A stretch of DNA of 64,000 nucleotides from NCBI GenBank assembly GCA_037951105.1, contig JBAMJV010010658.1:1-64000 (forward strand). The letters run 5' to 3'. Shown here in pieces: positions 49,401 through 56,874 of the stretch (position 1 is its first letter; every line of letters begins with the position of its first letter). The stretch is from Echinarachnius parma (lineage: Eukaryota; Echinodermata; Echinoidea; Clypeasteroida; Echinarachniidae). The position numbers and the translations under genes were made by a program. The notes beneath the pieces are model-generated. The model had not been told where the DNA came from, did not search any database, and saw nothing but the letters and a program-made list of their open reading frames with translations.

Positions 49401-52400
49401 CCATTTTTTGATAGTTTTAAATAAATGTATTTTTATTTTTGTAATTAAATATATGTCATACCCTAGCAGCTGTGGTTTTTGCGATTTTAAATTGATGATT
49501 GATACTGTTTTTTTTAAATGTCAAAATGTATATGCATGTATTTTTATACACAGGACCATGTTTTAAAACAGTGTATATATACTGACCATGTTATCCTGTA
49601 TAAATATGTTCAATAAATAAATAAATAAATAAGTGGGACCCCAAGGAAGAACAGCGGTTTGTCTTTTTAATTCTGCTGAATTGGGTCTCCCGTTGCACTT
49701 CATTGCTGTATTTATTGTTGTGATTTCAGAAATAAACAAACAAATAAACAAACAAACAAACAAACAAACAAACAAACAAACAAACAAACAAACAAACAAA
49801 CAAACAAACAAACAATCTACAGACACCGAAGAACAAAAATGTCTTCCAATTAAAATTGTCAATAAGTAAACTATCATAGTACTGTATGTGGATGATGTTC
49901 TTATTAAATGTTAACATTACAGGGATGTACATGTCCACGTACTTGTTTACCATGTTACTAAATGCTCTGGGCCGTATGATTACAATTATATTATTTGATT
50001 GGCATGATGTTATATGATATAATAAATAATGATATCCATTTACGCCTCTCTTGCATTGGCCAATGTTGACGTATAGTGTGGTCGTACTGATATGGGGCGG
50101 GGGGGGGGGGGGGGGGGGGGAGGGGGGGGGGCAACTTATATATTTCTTTATGCCCCCCCCCCCCATGTTTTGTATACACGTATTCGTGAAATTTACCATG
50201 TACATTGCTGTATGGAAATGATAATAGGTCATTGATTTAAAGTAAATATATCATTATATATTTAGCGTGTAAAGTATGCAGTTTATGAATATTTTATGCG
50301 TGCCTTAAATTTGACCTGATCTTGATACTTATTGTATTATGAATAATTCATCGAGCGCAATATATCCACTGATACATGTGATAAGATTTATTAATGTCCT
50401 GTACTGGTCAAACTGTTATTTATTGCTCTCTTGATAACAGGACACGGTCATTAAAATTTCATCAGTGATAATGTATAGATTAGCATTTAAGTCGCAAACA
50501 TTAATAACATAATAGTAATATCAAAACTGTAGTAGGGATGTGGTGCTCGGGGGCTGCTAAAATATTGATACGCATTCTCATTCAAGTGGCAAATTGTCAG
50601 TTTTCATCGGTCTAATATTGCCCTTGGCCCCTTGGACGACGCGGTTTTAACTGCAAGGGACATCCTGTCAACAAATACGTTAATGACATAAATAAAATAA
50701 TGACTTAAAAAGTCTCTGCCTTGGTAGGGGGGCATCCCTCGGCTCTGCATGTTTGCCCCCCCCCCTCAATATTCCCGCAAACGTGTTTGCTCTTTGCTCC
50801 ATGATGATAACAAGAGCACATTTGTGCTGGCTGCCAATTAACTACCAAATGAGACACTGTTTCGAGGACATGTTCAGAATCCCATTATCTGATTTATTCG
50901 ACGGATTTTACTAATCAACATTAGAGTGCTAAAGTGACGCAGCGTGGAATTAAACTCAGTATTATATGCACACGATACGCGTGGCCTATTTCTCCTCGAG
51001 GTTCACCTTTCAACAGTGATTTTTTTGTTTTGTTCCAGAAAACGATATATTACTCATTGCATCAACGCTAGTGTTTTATAGCAAAAATCAAGGACGATGC
51101 TTGCGTGCGTACGTGTGTGTTTAGATTTGTGTTTGTTTGTGTGTATATGCGTATGAATGTATATATGTATGTGTGTGTGTGCGTATGTGCGTGCGTGCGT
51201 ATGTGTGTATGTGTCTGTGTATTTATATGTTTGTATATATGCGTGTGTGTGCGTGTATATATATGTGTATGTGTGTTTGTTTGCGTGTGTGCGTGTGCGT
51301 GTATGCACGAATATGTGTGTATGTATGTATGTACATGTGAGAGTGTGTGTGTATGCATCTAAGTATTTATGTTTGTGCATCTGTTTTTTGTAGTGCGTGC
51401 TTGTGTGCGTGTGTGTATGTAAACGTCGCTAGTCAACTAAAACGCCTTGTTATAAATTGAACGACATCATAACGCTAAGCTGAATTGGTATTGCAGTCTT
51501 TCGATCAGTTTCATGGGTCATTGCGAGCATCTCTTTACAAAATATTGATAGACCTTATTATAATTACGATACAGAGACGTGACGTTCTCCTGGCGATATT
51601 GCAATGTTACCCTCTATATCCTATCCATAAATATGATTTGTTCGTCCGTTTGTGAAATGTATGAATGACTGAGTCTTAATGTACATCATTGGCTAACCCC
51701 CCCCCCCCCCCCCCCCCCCACTTACCCCATTGCGAAGATAAAATAAATACCCCCTTTAATGTTAGACAAGGTGTAATCAATTTCCATATCAATTTATTTG
51801 AACCGATCATCAAAGCTTGCAAAATGATCTGTCACGATAATCCGCGACACAATTTACCTCCACCAACTCCACTACGTCTTGAGTTACCATGGACGTACGA
51901 GCCTAAGGATGTTTTATTTGCACTTCTTGTTGGGGGAGGGCGGGGGGGGGGGGGGGGGGGGGACCTGACCAGACTTCGTATTCCACGAACTTATCTATTC
52001 AAATTTTTCCCATTGTAAAATGCGTACCATGGAAGAGGTGAGAGCGGAAAGTAGTTTGTTAAAACTCCCTAACTGGTTACTCTATTTCCGGAAAATAAGA
52101 ACAAATCTAAAACATCTGGGGGAGGGGACTGCATCATCAAAGGCCCCTCCCCCCTTAAATAAGCGAGTGGCGGCTACGACCGATTGGTTTGTGTCTGCGG
52201 CAATTCAACCGGAGATACAACACGTTAATGGAGAAACAAGTGTCTCTGAGAGCGCCCAATGAACCCCTTGAGCGTGTTGAGTTTTCCGTTTGTGTCGTGC
52301 TACGAATGCTGATGAGCGCTTGTGTCGCTTTCAATTCTAATTCGATGAACTTTCCTTCTTCATTAGTGAAGAAACCATATATTGTAAAGTAACATGTCAT

Positions 52401-55400
52401 TTTAATTTTCTCCCGCAATATATATTCCATTGGCTAAAACAAAGGGAACTAAAAACCCAAAATGGGGAGGGGATCAAGAATCTGCATGACTGTCATGAAT
52501 AACGTTTGTTTATTCGTATTATTTTCGAAGGATCCACAATTTTACAAGCTCTGCTTTTAACCTTTTTTGGTTTTTAGTGAATCCCTCTGTTTCTCATCAA
52601 TTAAATTGTGTTATTTTGTTAATGAATATATTTAATGTATATGTAAATTTACCTTGTAATGTTGTTAATTAAATATATTTTATATGATTGGAAACACACA
52701 TAACATATTGAATGTAATTGAATTCTAGCTCAAATTGCACATTAAGCATAATGCGGGTGAAAGCACGTAAGCCATACATTCCAATTCGAGAGCCAGAACA
52801 TTACACATAACTATACTTTGTATCTGTAAAGAGTTATATTTCATTACGCCCCTCACCAATTACGTGCCCTGTTTATCAACTACTGCATTGTAAGACGCCA
52901 CTGGAATCTATCATGGTTTGGATAACAGTGGAATCAAATAGTGTGGGAATCGAACTTCAGGATCTTGCTACCTTATCACGTTTCTTCTTATCGAATTTCT
53001 AGTCTCTGCTAAACTCAAACCATGAGCCACTGTTCTCGATGAAATTCGTTTCTCCTGTAATTAAAATGAGGCCCTTTTCGCGTTCAATGTTCATGAGACC
53101 TTTTACACATGCCAGATCAAGCCAATCATGTATGCGAATTAGATATATTAATACAAACTTACAAATGTTGCTTACAAAGCCTGTGGTAGAGAGTGGACGA
53201 ATAGAAAACGAAATGGAATTTGATGTTAGCAGAATTATATTTCTTTAGTCTCTACTCTCTCGTATCTGACTCAAGTCGAGATATAAATAGGCATATTAAT
53301 CTCTCTGCGTTCAGTTTGTTAGATTACAATTGTCATAATAATATAAAAACGGTGAATTGTATTGTCTACATAAACAAACTTGGCCTCCACTGACAAATTT
53401 AAACAATATTATATACATTTACATGACAAAATATACAGAATGAAGTGCAATATAAATAAACATGAGAAGAAGATATACAATACTAAAAGTAATCGTGAGA
53501 ACAAGAGTTTAAATTTAATATAGGTTTTCCCGCTCAATTTTGCGATTGTGTCATTCGAATTGATAAAAGGAGCAAACGAATTCGCGCGATTTGCGATCGC
53601 CGTGTCAAAGCAGCATTCGAATTCGTAAATAGTCGTTCAATATCGCGTCTGAACAAGTGAATTTAAACAAAGAGCATACCTTTTCATCAATGGTCATTCA
53701 AAATCGCACGTAGTTCACGCTGGCGCTACTGCACATTCGCGAATTCGAGTGCCCATAAATGAACTATCGTGTCTATTCACGAAACCGTATGCGTATGCAT
53801 GAATTCGTTTGCACTTATTCGGAATTTGAAAGACCGATACCAACGATTACACGGCAATGCGTGAATTTGAATGACCCTTAATGAATTCGATTGAAAAAAG
53901 TGTAAAATTGAGCGGGAAAACCTATAGTTTAAGTGTGTTTATATATGGTATATCCTTACCGCATCTGCCTTCGTGGTCGCCCACCAGAACTTGGCATACT
54001 CCAGTTTGCTGAGAATCTTCCCAGCACCCTTATTGCACAGACACCGCTCGAACTTCCTCACAAGCAGCTTGCGGAACTCTTCATCGCTCTCCCGCCCCTC
54101 GTACAGGTCAATCAGGGTACCCACCTATCATGAGCAAACATATTTGTTAGAGTTTTAGGCAAAAACTTATAAATCAAATTTGAATTAATTCGAGATAATA
54201 GTGATTGAAATTACTAACAAACAATGAACTTAACTAGAAAATGAGTGATACTTTTGATATTTTGTAATGAGTAAAGTATCATTTTAGGACAATCATTTTC
54301 GTTACGTCACACGGTCATGTATTATAAAAATGACGTTTATTGGTTTTCATATAAACTCTTAATTAGTTTGTTTGCTTTATTTATGTTTCATACACATGAT
54401 CATATATGCATAATCTTAACATAAATTTCCACATACATACAGAAGTAATAAGTACACAAAATACGATGCATCATAATCATCTTCATCATCATCTAAATGT
54501 ACGGCATACCTACCCCGCCCATGTAAACGTGGTTGTACATCGGGTTGGTGTGTTGGCCGAGGTTCTCCCGATACATACGCGTTACATAAATTATCACTAT
54601 CATCATCATTATCATCACCATCACCATCATCACCATTATCACTATCATCATCATCACCACCATCATCACCATCAATATCATCATCCTCACCATCATCACT
54701 ATCATCATCACCATCACCATCGTCATCACAATTATCATCATTATCACCATCATCATCACCATCATCACCATCATCATCATCATCATCATTATCACCATAA
54801 TTATCACCATCATCCCCATCATCATCATGATTATCATCACCATCATCACCACCATCGTCATAATTATCACCATCATCACCATCATCATCATGTCACCATC
54901 ATCACCATCCTCACCATCATCATCATCATCATCATCATCATTACCACCATCATCTTCATTTTCACTATCATCACTATCATCGTCCCCATCATCTTCATTT
55001 TCACAATCATCACTAGCATCGTCACCACCATCATTATCACCATCGTCACCATCATCATCATGTCACCATCATCACCATCCTCACCATCATCATCATCATC
55101 ATCATCATCATTACCACCATCATAATCATCTTCATCATCATCTAAATGTACGGCATACCTACCCCGCCCATGTAAACGTGGTTGTACATCGGGTTGGTGT
55201 GTTGGCCGAGGTTCTCCCGATACATACGCGTTACATAAATTATCACTATCATCATCATTATCATCACCATCACCATCATCACCATTATCACTATCATCAT
55301 CATCACCACCATCATCACCATCAATATCATCATCCTCACCATCATCACTATCATCATCACCATCACCATCGTCATCACAATTATCATCATTATCACCCTC

Positions 55401-56025
55401 ATCATCACCATCATCACCATCATCATCATCATCATCATTATCACCATAATTATCACCATCATCACCATCATCATCATGATTATCATCACCATCATCACCA
55501 CCATCGTCATAATTATCACCATCATCACCATCATCATCATGTCACCATCATCACCATCCTCACCATCATCATCATCATCATCATCATCATTACCACCATC
55601 ATCTTCATTTTCACTATCATCACTATCATCGTCCCCATCATCTTCATTTTCACAATCATCACTAGCATCGTCACCACCATCATTATCACCATCGTCACCA
55701 TCATCATTTTCACCATCATCACCACCATCATCATCACCATTATCACCATCATCATCATCCCCACCATCATAATCATCTTCATCATCATCCCCACCATCAT
55801 AATCATCTTCATCATCATCTAAATGTACGGCATACCTACCCCGCCCATGTAAACGTGGTTGTACATCGGGTTGGTGTGTTGGCCGAGGTTCTGCCGCTGC
55901 CATGGCTCGAGCTGCAAGTCGACCTCCGGGGGCTGGCGTCGAGACCCAGATCGGAACGCTCGGGCGAAGGCGGTGTGCAGACGGACGTTGAGCCACCGGT
56001 AGCGAGATCGTCCCGTCGTCGTCAT
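30474..56025 (-). CDS. TRPV cation channel (Nanchung/Inactive/OSM-9 type), whole gene
   Basis: A predicted non-selective, calcium-permeable channel subunit of the plasma membrane, of the kind used in mechano- and chemosensory cells. Exons: 55840-56025, 53960-54124, 40677-40923, 40112-40246, 39220-39458, 38472-38697, 36286-36401, 35535-35600, 34839-34949, 34187-34338, 33308-33417, 32218-32309, 31516-31680, 30474-30725. All joins keep frame, giving about 753 aa. Ankyrin repeats span about 118-400 ([56 protein letters not shown]). S1 to S6 span about 440-650, with pore helix and filter [11 protein letters not shown] and S6 [15 protein letters not shown]. The TRP helix follows as [15 protein letters not shown]. 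The first and last exons are tandemly copied. Assignment to TRPV is firm; which TRPV subtype is inference. Confidence 0.9.
30787..31449 (-). pseudogene. four more copies of the TRPV terminal exon (b, c, d, e)
   Basis: Copy b (30787-30930) is about 97% like copy a but has one C fewer, shifting frame after ITFDCP. Copy c (30992-31135) turns the first Trp into TGA. Copy d (31195-31258) is short with a stop after VLHV. Copy e (about 31340-31449) lacks the Trp but stays open: [19 protein letters not shown] then QKEF. Copies a, b and c are 205 bp apart and nearly identical, so they are recent. Copy e could act as an alternative 3' exon. Confidence 0.85.
31516..31680 (-). CDS. TRPV exon 13: S6 and start of TRP helix
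   Basis: A 165-nt phase-0 exon coding [38 protein letters not shown] and EWKRQ. Near-diagnostic TRPV S6. Donor GTAAGT. The following intron stays open in frame into terminal-exon copy e, so intron retention would also give a protein. Confidence 0.92.
32218..32309 (-). CDS. TRPV exon 12: pore loop
   Basis: A 92-nt exon coding [20 protein letters not shown] then [10 protein letters not shown]. The pore helix leads into TFGRYS at the filter, where many TRPVs have TxGD or TxGE. The arginine in place of an acidic residue is worth noting for ion selectivity. Borders: TTTCAG and GTGAGT. Confidence 0.88.
33308..33417 (-). CDS. TRPV exon 11: S4-S5 linker and S5
   Basis: A 110-nt exon coding [20 protein letters not shown] then [13 protein letters not shown], matching the TGPFV-M---M--GD---F pattern of TRPV S5. 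Borders: CATCTAG and GTAAGG. Confidence 0.9.
33640..33783. mobile_element. member of a GTGCCCCC / GTAGCGTGG repeat family
   Basis: GCATGTGCCCCCAGTCATTT then CCCCCAATAATTCGGGTGCC. Related sequence is at 35995-36113, 39070-39197 and 57380-57530. Confidence 0.5.
34187..34338 (-). CDS. TRPV exon 10: S3 and S4
   Basis: A 152-nt exon coding [20 protein letters not shown] then [19 protein letters not shown]. The [12 protein letters not shown] end is close to TRPV S4. It ends two bases into a codon at GTATTA. Confidence 0.9.
34839..34949 (-). CDS. TRPV exon 9: S2
   Basis: A 111-nt phase-0 exon coding [20 protein letters not shown] then [17 protein letters not shown]. The hydrophobic VAEAVVILI is placed as S2. 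The acceptor could also lie six bases further in. Confidence 0.8.
35113..35178 (-). repeat. tRNA-like SINE head
   Basis: The minus strand has an A-box-like GGCCTAGTGGTCATAC and a B-box-like GGGTTCGAAA at tRNA spacing. No cloverleaf acceptor pairing is evident, so it is read as a tRNA-derived SINE fragment. Confidence 0.4.
35318..35393 (+). repeat. second tRNA-like SINE head
   Basis: TAGCATAGTGGTCAGACC followed by GGTCTCTGGTTTGATTCCC gives A-box and B-box matches on the plus strand, facing the copy at 35113. Read as a SINE fragment rather than a functional tRNA gene. Confidence 0.4.
35535..35600 (-). CDS. TRPV exon 8: S1
   Basis: A 66-nt phase-0 exon coding [20 protein letters not shown] then LA, a hydrophobic segment placed as S1. 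Only this frame joins both neighbours without a stop. Borders: TTGCAG and GTAAGA. Confidence 0.82.
35777..35872 (-). pseudogene. ghost copy of TRPV exon 8 and flanks
   Basis: TCTAAGAGCAAGGACATAC, GATAATGAACTTGAAGATCA and CAACAGGAGAGAACGGG repeat the real exon and its upstream intron (CTTACAGCAAGGACACATG, GATTATGAACTTGAAGATCA, CAACAAGAGAGAACGGG). The donor GT is lost. Confidence 0.8.
35995..36113. mobile_element. small TIR element with CAGTGACGTAGC end
   Basis: Begins CAGTGACGTAGCTACTTGCC and ends CAGTCCGACCACGCTACGCC then AATG. The inverted GGCGTAGC ends are common in hAT-type MITEs. Confidence 0.55.
36286..36401 (-). CDS. TRPV exon 7: pre-S1 linker
   Basis: A 116-nt exon coding [20 protein letters not shown] and [15 protein letters not shown]. 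It matches the TRPV SALF-IV----EHL-LLE---LL--KW stretch before S1. Borders: CCCCAG and GTATAC. Confidence 0.9.
36729..37788. mobile_element. hAT-like non-autonomous element carrying a telomere-repeat tract
   Basis: Ends are CAGGCGCGCCGGAAG and CTTCCGGCGCCTATG, flanked by CGTAGGAC / CGTAGGGC, an 8-bp near-duplication of the hAT type. The interior has about two and a half tandem units of roughly 330 bp (phrases TTGAAATTGTGCAATCTGG, CGAGGGAGCAAAGC, GGGAGGGTTTGGGAGGGG) and a CCCTAA run. No transposase frame. Confidence 0.7.
37615..37663 (+). repeat. interstitial telomere-type repeat (CCCTAA)n
   Basis: About eight CCCTAA units with two imperfect ones, inside the hAT-like element. The minus strand reads TTAGGG, the common animal telomere repeat. 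Confidence 0.9.
37966..38420 (-). pseudogene. three ghost copies of TRPV exon 6 (3' part)
   Basis: Copies at about 38297-38420, 38153-38208 (internally deleted) and 37966-38092 repeat the donor side of exon 6 (GGACAC--GTCC, GGTCCGATGGAGTCNAGACC, TTCTCGAAGAGC). All share GAGATTCAGAATCTTCTCG-like sequence where the real exon has GAGATCAAGCAGCTTCTCG, so they spread from one already-diverged copy. Confidence 0.85.
38472..38697 (-). CDS. TRPV exon 6: last ankyrin repeat and linker
   Basis: A 226-nt exon coding [32 protein letters not shown] and [20 protein letters not shown], after AAACAG and before GTAAGT. QWTYGP is a strong TRPV marker. Its 3' part is echoed by five ghosts downstream. Confidence 0.92.
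39070..39197. mobile_element. relative of the 35995 element
   Basis: Contains ACGTGCCCCTCCACTTCCCC, an AAACAATA-rich middle and GTCCGACCAAGCTACGCC near the right end. It abuts TRPV exon 5 in the intron. Confidence 0.5.
39220..39458 (-). CDS. TRPV exon 5: ankyrin repeats
   Basis: A 239-nt exon coding [40 protein letters not shown] and [19 protein letters not shown]. The stretch between LIEES and DSYGN is longer and more basic than in flies as I recall. The acceptor after GACAAG is preferred; CAG nine bases on is an alternative. Donor GTTAGG. Confidence 0.9.
40112..40246 (-). CDS. TRPV exon 4: ankyrin repeat
   Basis: A 135-nt exon coding [19 protein letters not shown] and [16 protein letters not shown]. 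The join with exon 3 rebuilds [13 protein letters not shown], as in other TRPVs. Donor GTAAAA. Confidence 0.9.
40368..40439. repeat. CATCAC/CAT microsatellite
   Basis: A pure triplet/hexamer run in the intron between TRPV exons 3 and 4, the same triplet as the large array at 54.5-55.8 kb. Confidence 0.9.
40677..40923 (-). CDS. TRPV exon 3: first ankyrin repeats
   Basis: A 247-nt exon coding [35 protein letters not shown] and [19 protein letters not shown], ending one base into the next codon. GETSLHLC and the LLN-FP--C-DVYE stretch are diagnostic of Nan/Iav/OSM-9 TRPVs. Borders: TTCTAG and GTACGG. Confidence 0.92.
40993..41645. mobile_element. TTAAAGGGG foldback MITE, second copy
   Basis: Starts TTAAAGGGGAGCC and ends CATTTCCTTTTAA, sharing TTACTGTTACTGATAAGTGC, CTTCTAGTCGTATATTTCC and CTGCCATGTTTTT with the copy at 17381. 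It is interrupted by the MITE at 41412-41577. Confidence 0.75.
41412..41577. mobile_element. GGGCCCCGTTGCAGAAAG MITE nested in the TTAAAGGGG element
   Basis: Inverted ends GGGCCCCGTTGCAGAAAG and CTCTCTGCAGCGGGGTCC, with AACCAATCAGATTTGCGCA in the middle. Same family as 416-555, 63376-63539 and the fragment at 46306-46399. Confidence 0.75.
43245..43778 (+). CDS. LINE ORF1: proline/histidine-rich protein with two CCHC knuckles
   Basis: The frame is open from a stop at 43242 to TAG at 43776-43778. The body is rich in Pro, His, Gln and Thr. The end holds [14 protein letters not shown] and [14 protein letters not shown], both CX2CX4HX4C knuckles expected to bind RNA. No ATG occurs early in the frame, so the start is missing, non-ATG or upstream of a break. 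Confidence 0.75.
   Translation, partial: TCEPYHHQYATTSQPRHQTNNAHFPTPTPPIFYLPHTNLQASTAPIPFHPSHTTAGINTRHHDEFPPLPTQHHPNQPAPPGTRAPPPRSQSHHPQPAPPGTSSPQQYQRLPHASTYKSYATVTQTVPHLHPAISTLSTPSCCFCGEQNHRSNSCRHGMYLQCRYCMTLGHKEKMCPY
43808..45619 (+). CDS. LINE ORF2, first part: endonuclease and start of reverse transcriptase
   Basis: Frame open from before 43766, overlapping the ORF1 end by about 12 bp; first ATG at 43808. APE-type endonuclease motifs: [36 protein letters not shown] and SLSDHYMIY. Then [10 protein letters not shown] and [19 protein letters not shown] of the reverse transcriptase. It stops at codon ACA where the DNA element begins; removing the insert and one 4-bp duplicate leaves one continuous frame of about 994 aa with the second part. 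Confidence 0.9.
45620..47762. mobile_element. GGGC-TIR DNA element 3 with GTCCTTCCGTTACC array
   Basis: Ends GGGCAATTCCACG and CGTGGAATTGCCC, with CACA on both sides as a 4-bp target duplication within the LINE codons TCC ACA GTA. Nine forward copies of GTCCTTCCGTTACC at 45979, 46143, 46759, 46957, 47136, 47347, 47361, 47558 and 47737, plus a worn reverse copy at 46164. The right 1.2 kb is two 601-bp units. It carries a MITE fragment at 46306-46399. No transposase frame is seen. Confidence 0.87.
46306..46399. mobile_element. GGGCCCCGTTGCAGAAAG MITE, right-half fragment
   Basis: TTTCAACCAATCAGATTTG to CCCTTTCTGCAACAGGGCCC. The left half is missing. It sits inside GGGC-TIR element 3. Confidence 0.7.
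47767..48939 (+). CDS. LINE ORF2, second part: reverse transcriptase
   Basis: Resumes at GTAACTAGC ([15 protein letters not shown]), then [48 protein letters not shown] and VKYLGVYVE, ending in a stop at 48939. No frame break is seen, so the LINE was intact here when the DNA element landed. Confidence 0.9.
   Translation, partial: VTSLHRVVDDWYDSINAHEVVGVCFLDISKCFDTISHDLLILKLQHYGLNSTELKWFQSYLTNRKQIVNLNGTLSQAKSVTIGIPQGGVLGPDLFVLFINDITQSVNSCTCNIFADDVAIYASGDNMNVIQSYLQKGINEINKWYINNRLKINVDKTNVMVIRSRHTRLLSKDLNITLNGNQIQQVDCVKYLGVYVECNLLWDNHVKHLCKSLSYKLFSLRRLSTSFDTQILNVLYKTTILPCIDYACSVCGNCSVKNRDLIYRLQKRAARIVSKKFNPMEVDSNELIRNLKWQSFETRRDYFLNVLMYKCIHGDAPERLCNEIEMYFDRHGFNTRNADSLNVVIPKPQIELFKQSFKYSGANIWNDLLIEQQNLPSLNLFKVHYKRRLF
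49735..49815. repeat. (AAAC)n microsatellite
   Basis: About nineteen AAAC units. Long repetitive frames on both strands here are artefacts of it. Confidence 0.9.
50097..50165. repeat. poly(G) tract followed by poly(C)
   Basis: About 40 G with two interruptions, then 20 bp of other sequence, then C14. One of several G-run/C-run pairs in the window. Confidence 0.75.
51100..51420. repeat. GT-rich microsatellite
   Basis: TGTGTG, TGCGTG and TGTATG dinucleotide-type repeat over about 320 bp. Cys/Val/Tyr or His/Thr frames here are artefacts. Confidence 0.92.
51421..53518. other. TRPV intron stretch, no gene seen
   Basis: Contains a poly(C) tract at about 51699-51719 and a poly(G) tract near 51940-51961. 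Short open frames show no recognisable domain. Confidence 0.5.
53519..53926. mobile_element. TATAGGTTTTCCC TIR element with ATTCGAATT array
   Basis: Ends TATAGGTTTTCCCGCTCAAT and ATTGAGCGGGAAAACCTATA are exact inverses. The interior repeats CATTCGAATT(G/C) and its variants many times. A larger relative is at 61942-62864. No frame. Confidence 0.85.
53960..54124 (-). CDS. TRPV exon 2
   Basis: A 165-nt phase-0 exon coding [20 protein letters not shown], then [11 protein letters not shown] and [12 protein letters not shown], after TGATAG and before GTAAGG. It lies N-terminal to the ankyrin repeats. It is separated from exon 3 by 13 kb. Confidence 0.8.
54514..54576 (-). CDS. second copy of TRPV exon 1 end with ATG
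   Basis: Identical in layout to the copy at 55163-55225 and 649 bp from it: ATG at 54576, [25 protein letters not shown] donor. It is the copy nearest exon 2. Confidence 0.4.
55163..55225 (-). CDS. copy of TRPV exon 1 end with its own ATG (candidate alternative first exon)
   Basis: Within the CAT-repeat array the last 62 bp of exon 1 and its donor recur unchanged. Upstream bases differ so that an in-frame ATG at 55225 precedes [19 protein letters not shown] and the same GTAGGT donor. It could splice to exon 2 in frame, giving a shorter N-terminus. Whether a promoter exists is unknown. Confidence 0.4.
55840..56025 (-). CDS. TRPV exon 1
   Basis: The ATG at 56025 is the first in frame after a TAA nine bases upstream. 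It codes [13 protein letters not shown] and ends [13 protein letters not shown] before a GTAGGT donor, phase 0, joining in frame to exon 2. The N-terminal basic stretch is not conserved in family members I know, so this start is moderately supported. The exon is GC-rich against its surroundings. Confidence 0.65.
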
Positions 56026-56589
56026 ATTTAGCAATTAATCCTTTTAATCCCAGATGATGATATTTACATGATTCACCAAGTGCCCATAAACAATACAACA
56101 TAGATGTCCACTGTAAACTTCGTACTTTAGATAGAAAGTTTCTTCAATTATTGTGATTAGTATAGAACATGTAGAGGAGGTGTTAATAACTTAATAACAC
56201 AACAAAATTACGAATACATCTGCAAAAATGTTATTGGATATTTGTTGCGTTGTCTATACTCCTCCGATGTGGCATAAACTGTTATTCTACATGTAGGTGT
56301 GTAGGTGATATCGACTGGTGATTGCCGAGTATTATCCTGCGCCGCCACAATTTTATGCTAACGTTTCTCTCGTGCGCAAACATTGAGAAGATAATGGATG
56401 TTAAAAGAGCTTGCCATTCGTGCGATGGTAAATAAGGGAGAACACCGAAATGACAGCAGGATGTGTATTTCATTGCTCACGCATCAGTCTTGAGCGAAAA
56501 AAAGAAGCCGCATTATACAATCCAACATCTCGCCATAGACTTATGCTCAGACGCTATTGGATCCCAAGTGGCTGCCTTTATATACGCAC

Positions 56590-56839
56590 TATGTCGTATA
56601 TAGGGGGGGGGGGGGGGGGGGGTGCACAATAATTATTGCCTCGTCCTTTCTCCTCTCCCTATTGTGAATAAAAGCATTATATAATGTACAAAATAAATGC
56701 AAAAGACCCATTTTAACCGTTTCCATACTAGATGTTGACAATCCCATGGAGTTAATACACAGAGAATCAGATTCACGTAGGCAAGTGGGTAATTTGGTAC
56801 AAGAAGATATGCTCCTGCATATAATGTGATACCCTAGCT

Positions 56840-56872
<33 letters not shown>
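56590..56872. repeat. segment bounded by poly(G) and poly(C)
   Basis: TATATA then G21 at the left and about C32 at the right enclose 220 bp without similarity to other parts of the window that I can see. Confidence 0.6.

Positions 56873-56874
<2 letters not shown>

Larger units (their letters stand above)
43080..49634 (+). mobile_element. two-ORF CR1/L2-like LINE, split by a DNA element
   Basis: ORF1 (to 43778) ends in two zinc knuckles; ORF2 (from about 43808) codes endonuclease plus reverse transcriptase; the 3'UTR ends in an (ATAA)n tail at 49610-49634. GGGC-TIR element 3 (45620-47762) sits inside ORF2. The 5' limit is uncertain. It lies in sense opposite to the TRPV gene in its largest intron. 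Confidence 0.88.
54470..55822. repeat. CAT/ATC minisatellite in two ~650-bp units carrying exon 1 fragments
   Basis: Long runs of (A/C/G)TCATCACC-type triplets form two higher-order units, each starting with AAATGTACGGCATACC (54495, 55144), and the same landmark recurs at 55820 next to the real exon. Long open frames of His, Met, Ser or Asp here come from the triplet repeat and are not genes. Confidence 0.92.

Noticed and set aside
49563-50232. Repetitive frames on both strands (Asn/Lys/Gln/Thr and Leu/Phe/Cys/Val runs)
   Set aside because: They arise from the (AAAC)n run and poly(G).
51054-51393. Overlapping Cys/Val/Tyr and His/Thr open frames
   Set aside because: They are six-frame readings of a GT-rich microsatellite.
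54406-56101. Long His-, Met-, Ser- and Asp-rich open frames on both strands
   Set aside because: They are translations of the CAT/ATC triplet array and have no codon or domain signal. Only the exon 1 end copies within it are kept.
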